Source: an uncultured Bacilli bacterium (GTDB lineage Bacteria > Bacillota_I > Bacilli_A > RFN20 > CAG-288). Taken from it: a stretch of DNA of 9,094 nt. The notes beneath the pieces were generated by a model, which saw only the letters and a list, made by a program, of their open reading frames with translations, searched no databases and was not told the origin of the DNA. Both the position numbers and the translations under genes were made by a program. The stretch spans positions 1 through 9,094 of the forward strand of contig CAKUXT010000075.1 in assembly GCA_934700375.1 (NCBI GenBank), written 5' to 3'. Below, in pieces: positions 6,895-9,094 of the stretch (position 1 is its first letter; each line of letters starts with the position of its first letter).

Positions 6895-8015
6895 AAAACA
6901 GATTGTTCAAAAGACTGCTATTAGCTGTTTCGGCTCTCTCTTTATCGTATCCGTTAGCCTCTTGTGCATTCTTCGATGATGGCGGCGGAGCCCAGATCAA
7001 AGAGGTTACGCCTCGTTATGACGAGGCGACAGGAAACACCATCATCACCATTACCTTCACAGATGAGGAGATGGAGCCTGTCACCTTTATCGTTCCTCGC
7101 GGCATCTCCGGAAAAGATGGTGTTTCCATCAAGAACATCAGCTCCAAGATGTTAAGCGACGGAAAGAGCATCGAACTGACGATCTCCTACACCGATAGCA
7201 GTGTTGAAAACACTGTCATCTTTGTTCCTGTCTTAGAAGGAAAAGGTGTCAAGGAAGTCTTGGTCGATAAAGATGAAGACGGCAATACGACAATTCAGTT
7301 CACTTACACGGATGAGAGCAAAGGCCCTGTTATCACAATACCCAAGGGCAAGGACGGAAACGGCATTGAGAACTTTACGGTTTCCGAACCAGACAGCAAA
7401 GGAAGAATGACAATCACTGTCAGTTTCACCGATGGCACTGAAAAGACCTTTGAGATCAAAAATGGTGAAGATGGCGTCTCTGTCATGAGTATCACCTATG
7501 ATGATGCAAAATCTGATGCCACTCATTATGTCCTCACCATTAAATATACCGATGGCTATACTGAGGAGGTCACGCTTGATAGACCTCGTTCTACAAGATG
7601 GTTTACCGGCACAACAACTCCGGACAATGATTCAACAGCCTCTTCCCAGGCTATTGAGGGAGACTTCTTCCTCAATCGTATCAATGGATACGTCTATCAG
7701 AAGATGTCTGATGGAAGCTGGACATTCCTCTTCGGCATGAAGGCCGATGGCGCTACCACCGGAACAGAAGTCTATCACACGGTCTTCTTCGATCCTGGAC
7801 TTGGTAAGATCAATGGTAACACTGGTATTCTTATGGCCTCTGTCTTAGAGGGCAAAACAATGTCCTTATCTAACATTCCTACTCCTACCTATGAGGATCA
7901 TACCTTCTTAGGCTGGTATACGGACTTAACGAATGTCAATGCAGGTCAGTTCACTGATTTGACTCCTGTTTTTTCTGACTTGAAGCTCTATGCTAAATAT
8001 GGCTCGAACGCATAG
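6891..8015 (+). CDS. Lipoprotein with five beta repeats, collagen-type tail motif and InlB-like repeat
   Basis: The protein has 374 residues. A lipoprotein signal peptide ends in LASC with the acylated Cys at 25, so the mature protein sits on the outer face of the membrane. Five tandem ~37-42-residue units follow (about 36-77, 78-119, 120-158, 159-195, 196-231). Each has alternating beta residues, a central T-D (FTD/YTD) and, in the first four, a closing G-x-G or D-G. Residues ~237-285 match the tail motif common in bacterial collagen-like proteins (E-G-D-F-F-L-N ... G-Y-V-Y-Q-K ... G-S-W). The C-terminus (~296-372) is a Listeria-Bacteroides/InlB B-type repeat, with F-L-G-W-Y-T-D and a final L-Y-A-K-Y. 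No catalytic domain is seen; it looks like a rigid binding or spacer protein. It is translationally coupled to the upstream beta-helix protein, suggesting a shared surface complex. Confidence 0.85.
   Translation: MKNRLFKRLLLAVSALSLSYPLASCAFFDDGGGAQIKEVTPRYDEATGNTIITITFTDEEMEPVTFIVPRGISGKDGVSIKNISSKMLSDGKSIELTISYTDSSVENTVIFVPVLEGKGVKEVLVDKDEDGNTTIQFTYTDESKGPVITIPKGKDGNGIENFTVSEPDSKGRMTITVSFTDGTEKTFEIKNGEDGVSVMSITYDDAKSDATHYVLTIKYTDGYTEEVTLDRPRSTRWFTGTTTPDNDSTASSQAIEGDFFLNRINGYVYQKMSDGSWTFLFGMKADGATTGTEVYHTVFFDPGLGKINGNTGILMASVLEGKTMSLSNIPTPTYEDHTFLGWYTDLTNVNAGQFTDLTPVFSDLKLYAKYGSNA
6996..7583 (+). repeat. Five degenerate tandem repeats within the lipoprotein gene
   Basis: Five units of roughly 110-126 bases encode residues 36-231. 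They are recognisable at protein level (hydrophobic alternation, central T-D, G-x-G boundary) but have diverged at DNA level, so the array is old or has been recoded rather than recently expanded. Confidence 0.75.
7009..7028 (+). repeat. Perfect 8-bp GC-rich hairpin in the lipoprotein gene
   Basis: Arms CGCCTCGT (7009-7016) and ACGAGGCG (7021-7028) flank the loop TATG. It lies at the start of the first protein repeat, shortly after the lipobox codons, and no T-run follows. Confidence 0.85.
7653..7715 (+). repeat. Three abutting hairpins in the lipoprotein gene
   Basis: Three inverted repeats tile 63 bases without a gap. The first is 7653-7676 (ten pairs including one G-T, loop ACTT). The second is 7677-7692 (CGTATC/GATACG, loop AATG). 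The third is 7693-7715 (nine pairs including one T-G, loop AGATG). They lie in the sequence coding for the collagen-type tail motif. Confidence 0.75.
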
Positions 8016-8025
8016 AAACAAAATA

Positions 8026-8034
8026 TGGTAAAAT
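8026..8034 (+). promoter_or_regulatory. Extended -10 promoter for the last two genes
   Basis: TGGTAAAAT matches the extended -10 pattern (TGn plus TAAAAT at 8029-8034). No good -35 is seen 17 bases upstream, as is usual for extended -10 promoters. It lies in the 28-base gap, and transcription would start near 8041, only about three bases before ATG 8044. Confidence 0.55.
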
Positions 8035-8043
8035 AATAACACT

Positions 8044-8751
8044 ATGATATCTAAATGGAGAATCGCATCACTCATCGGCTTATGTCTAGTCAGCACATTG
8101 ACGTGCGGTTTTTCATCGTGGATCTATGTTGTCAACAACAAGTTTGATGTCGGAGATATTGATGTGAATGTCGGAAAAATCATCGACAGCAGAGATATCA
8201 TTCAATTGGACACTAATAAAGGCGACAATAACTCAGGTATTTCCTGTTTTGATTATTGCAAAGATGGCTTTGTCAATGATGGTGTTATCGATGTCAATGA
8301 TGGATATCTGAATATCTATCTTAAATTGAACATCCAGAACATCAAAAAGGCCTATGGCAATCCGACAGATACTTCTGTATATTCATCTCTTTATTTAGGT
8401 CTTAATTTGGATTTCAATACCACTAAGAAATTCTCTTTGATTTCAGAATCTTATATCAATCCCAATACGACAAGCAAAGACTGCGGTGTTAAGGTTACTT
8501 ACACTGTAGATGCTGGAACACAGGTCTTCTCCTTAGCGGGCAACAATATTATCGAGAACGGAAAATTAACCAGCTCTTATAATAGCTTCAGTTCAAAGTT
8601 CCTTTCTCAGAGCAGCTCTAATTCCTATTTCTATGTGACTTTTTCCTATTGCTTCTCTATTGATTATCAGAGCGTAGATTATCGCACTGCCATTTATCCT
8701 AATCTGCAAAACAGCTCTTTTGACTTTACTTTAGTCTGTGGAGGTTATTGA
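8044..8751 (+). CDS. Secreted TasA/camelysin-like protein
   Basis: The protein has 235 residues. A signal segment (K4-W-R then hydrophobic 7-21) is followed by FSSWIY at 23-28 and then NKFDVGDIDVNVG (32-44). The latter resembles the N-x-F-x-x-G-x-(V/L)-D-(I/V) start of TasA/CalY (camelysin, M73-like) beta-sandwich proteins processed by SipW-type signal peptidases. The remainder is rich in beta strands, Asn and Ser, with no enzyme motif. C21 is preceded by L-T, which is a poor lipobox. No Shine-Dalgarno sequence precedes ATG 8044; the start is supported by the promoter position and by the signal peptide. It overlaps the next gene by one base (TGATG). Its composition is more AT-rich than upstream genes. 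It may be a matrix or fibre subunit; this is a fold-level guess from the N-terminal motif. Confidence 0.65.
   Translation: MISKWRIASLIGLCLVSTLTCGFSSWIYVVNNKFDVGDIDVNVGKIIDSRDIIQLDTNKGDNNSGISCFDYCKDGFVNDGVIDVNDGYLNIYLKLNIQNIKKAYGNPTDTSVYSSLYLGLNLDFNTTKKFSLISESYINPNTTSKDCGVKVTYTVDAGTQVFSLAGNNIIENGKLTSSYNSFSSKFLSQSSSNSYFYVTFSYCFSIDYQSVDYRTAIYPNLQNSSFDFTLVCGGY
8740..8745 (+). promoter_or_regulatory. Ribosome binding site of the last gene
   Basis: GGAGGT lies five bases before ATG 8751, inside the end of the preceding gene. It fixes the start and shows coupling through the TGATG overlap. Confidence 0.8.
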
Positions 8752-9094
8752 TGAAACATTTTCGTTCTAAAATCCTCTTAGCGTTCTTGTTGATATTCGG
8801 ATTACTTCCGATTGCTTTTTCAGATTGGATTGTTTCCGATAAGGATAACAATGTTTCCGTCAATGAATCCAGCAAGACTCCTGTCTGTTATATCAATTCC
8901 GATACAGAAGCCAATCGTTATTATGCAATCGAAAAAGCATTGCAGAAAGCAAATTCCGGAGATACTGTCTATGTCATTCCTAAGACAAATCCGACAATCA
9001 ATCATGATTGTACGATCAAATCCGGTGTCACATTGACTATCGGTGGTTTGACAAAAGGCGGTTCATTTATTAAAGACAGCAATGGGAATTATAC
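8751..9094 (+). CDS. Secreted beta-helix protein, N-terminal part (3' truncated)
   Basis: 114 complete codons are open to the right edge. K2-H-F-R-S-K followed by a hydrophobic stretch (8-22) forms a signal segment. FSDWIV at 23-28 then aligns exactly with FSSWIY of the preceding protein. Residues 57-97 read as the opening of a pectate-lyase/right-handed beta-helix domain: Y-Y-A-I-E-K-A-L-Q-K-A (57-67), S-G-D-T-V-Y-V-I-P (69-77), then D-C-T-I-K-S-G-V-T-L (86-95). This 'A-I-x-x-A-L ... G-D-T-V-Y-V' pattern is typical of surface beta-helix proteins. The protein is co-translated with the upstream TasA-like protein and probably displayed with it. The C-terminal part is outside the window, so length, anchoring and any catalytic residues are unknown. 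Confidence 0.75.
   Translation, partial: MKHFRSKILLAFLLIFGLLPIAFSDWIVSDKDNNVSVNESSKTPVCYINSDTEANRYYAIEKALQKANSGDTVYVIPKTNPTINHDCTIKSGVTLTIGGLTKGGSFIKDSNGNY

Noticed and set aside
7987..8016. TCTATGC/GCATAGA inverted repeat at the end of the lipoprotein gene as a terminator
   Set aside because: The loop is 16 bases, the stem only 7 and AT-rich, and no T-run follows.
8272..8304. Direct repeat GTCAATGATGG (two copies) as a site-specific element
   Set aside because: It encodes a duplicated V-N-D-G in a low-complexity protein stretch; there are only two copies and no other features.

Overview
This window is a one-directional gene cluster from a low-to-moderate GC Gram-positive bacterium. It most resembles uncultured gut Bacilli on the Erysipelotrichales/Mollicutes side; this is inferred from codon style and protein families and is not proven. 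TGA is used as a stop (genes 5 and 7) and Trp is TGG, so the mycoplasma code is not in use. All eight genes are on the + strand and are separated by at most 30 bases or overlap, so most of the window is probably one transcript. No tRNA, rRNA, CRISPR array, insertion sequence or transposase was seen, and no stretch over 30 bases lacks a gene.

Layout: 1-608, C-terminal part of a McrB-like AAA+ ATPase (cut by the window start). 613-2010, a DUF2357-like McrC-related protein that ends in a four-cysteine zinc ribbon and shows no nuclease motif. 2010-2822, an ABC ATPase. 2853-4472, its probable 12-segment ABC-2 exporter permease. 4474-6894, a large membrane-anchored extracellular protein with an Ig-like N-terminal region and a right-handed beta-helix. 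6891-8015, a lipoprotein with five beta repeats, a bacterial-collagen-type tail motif and a Listeria-Bacteroides (InlB-like) repeat. 8044-8751, a secreted TasA/camelysin-like protein. 8751-9094, the start of a secreted beta-helix protein (cut by the window end).

Reading: the two cytosolic genes belong to families normally seen in McrBC-like restriction. Here they sit tightly upstream of an exporter and large surface proteins. One inference is a surface-assembly or export locus that has recruited an AAA+/DUF2357 machine; the alternative is a defence module that happens to adjoin a surface operon. The last two genes have a visibly more AT-rich composition, probably their own extended -10 promoter with a near-leaderless start, and share an F-S-x-W-I motif at the same residue positions.

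The strongest unexplained signal is structural. Perfect short-loop inverted repeats are scattered inside the coding sequences far more densely than chance, including stems of 13, 11, 10 and 10 bp with loops of 3-5 bases, and three hairpins that abut without a gap in the lipoprotein gene.
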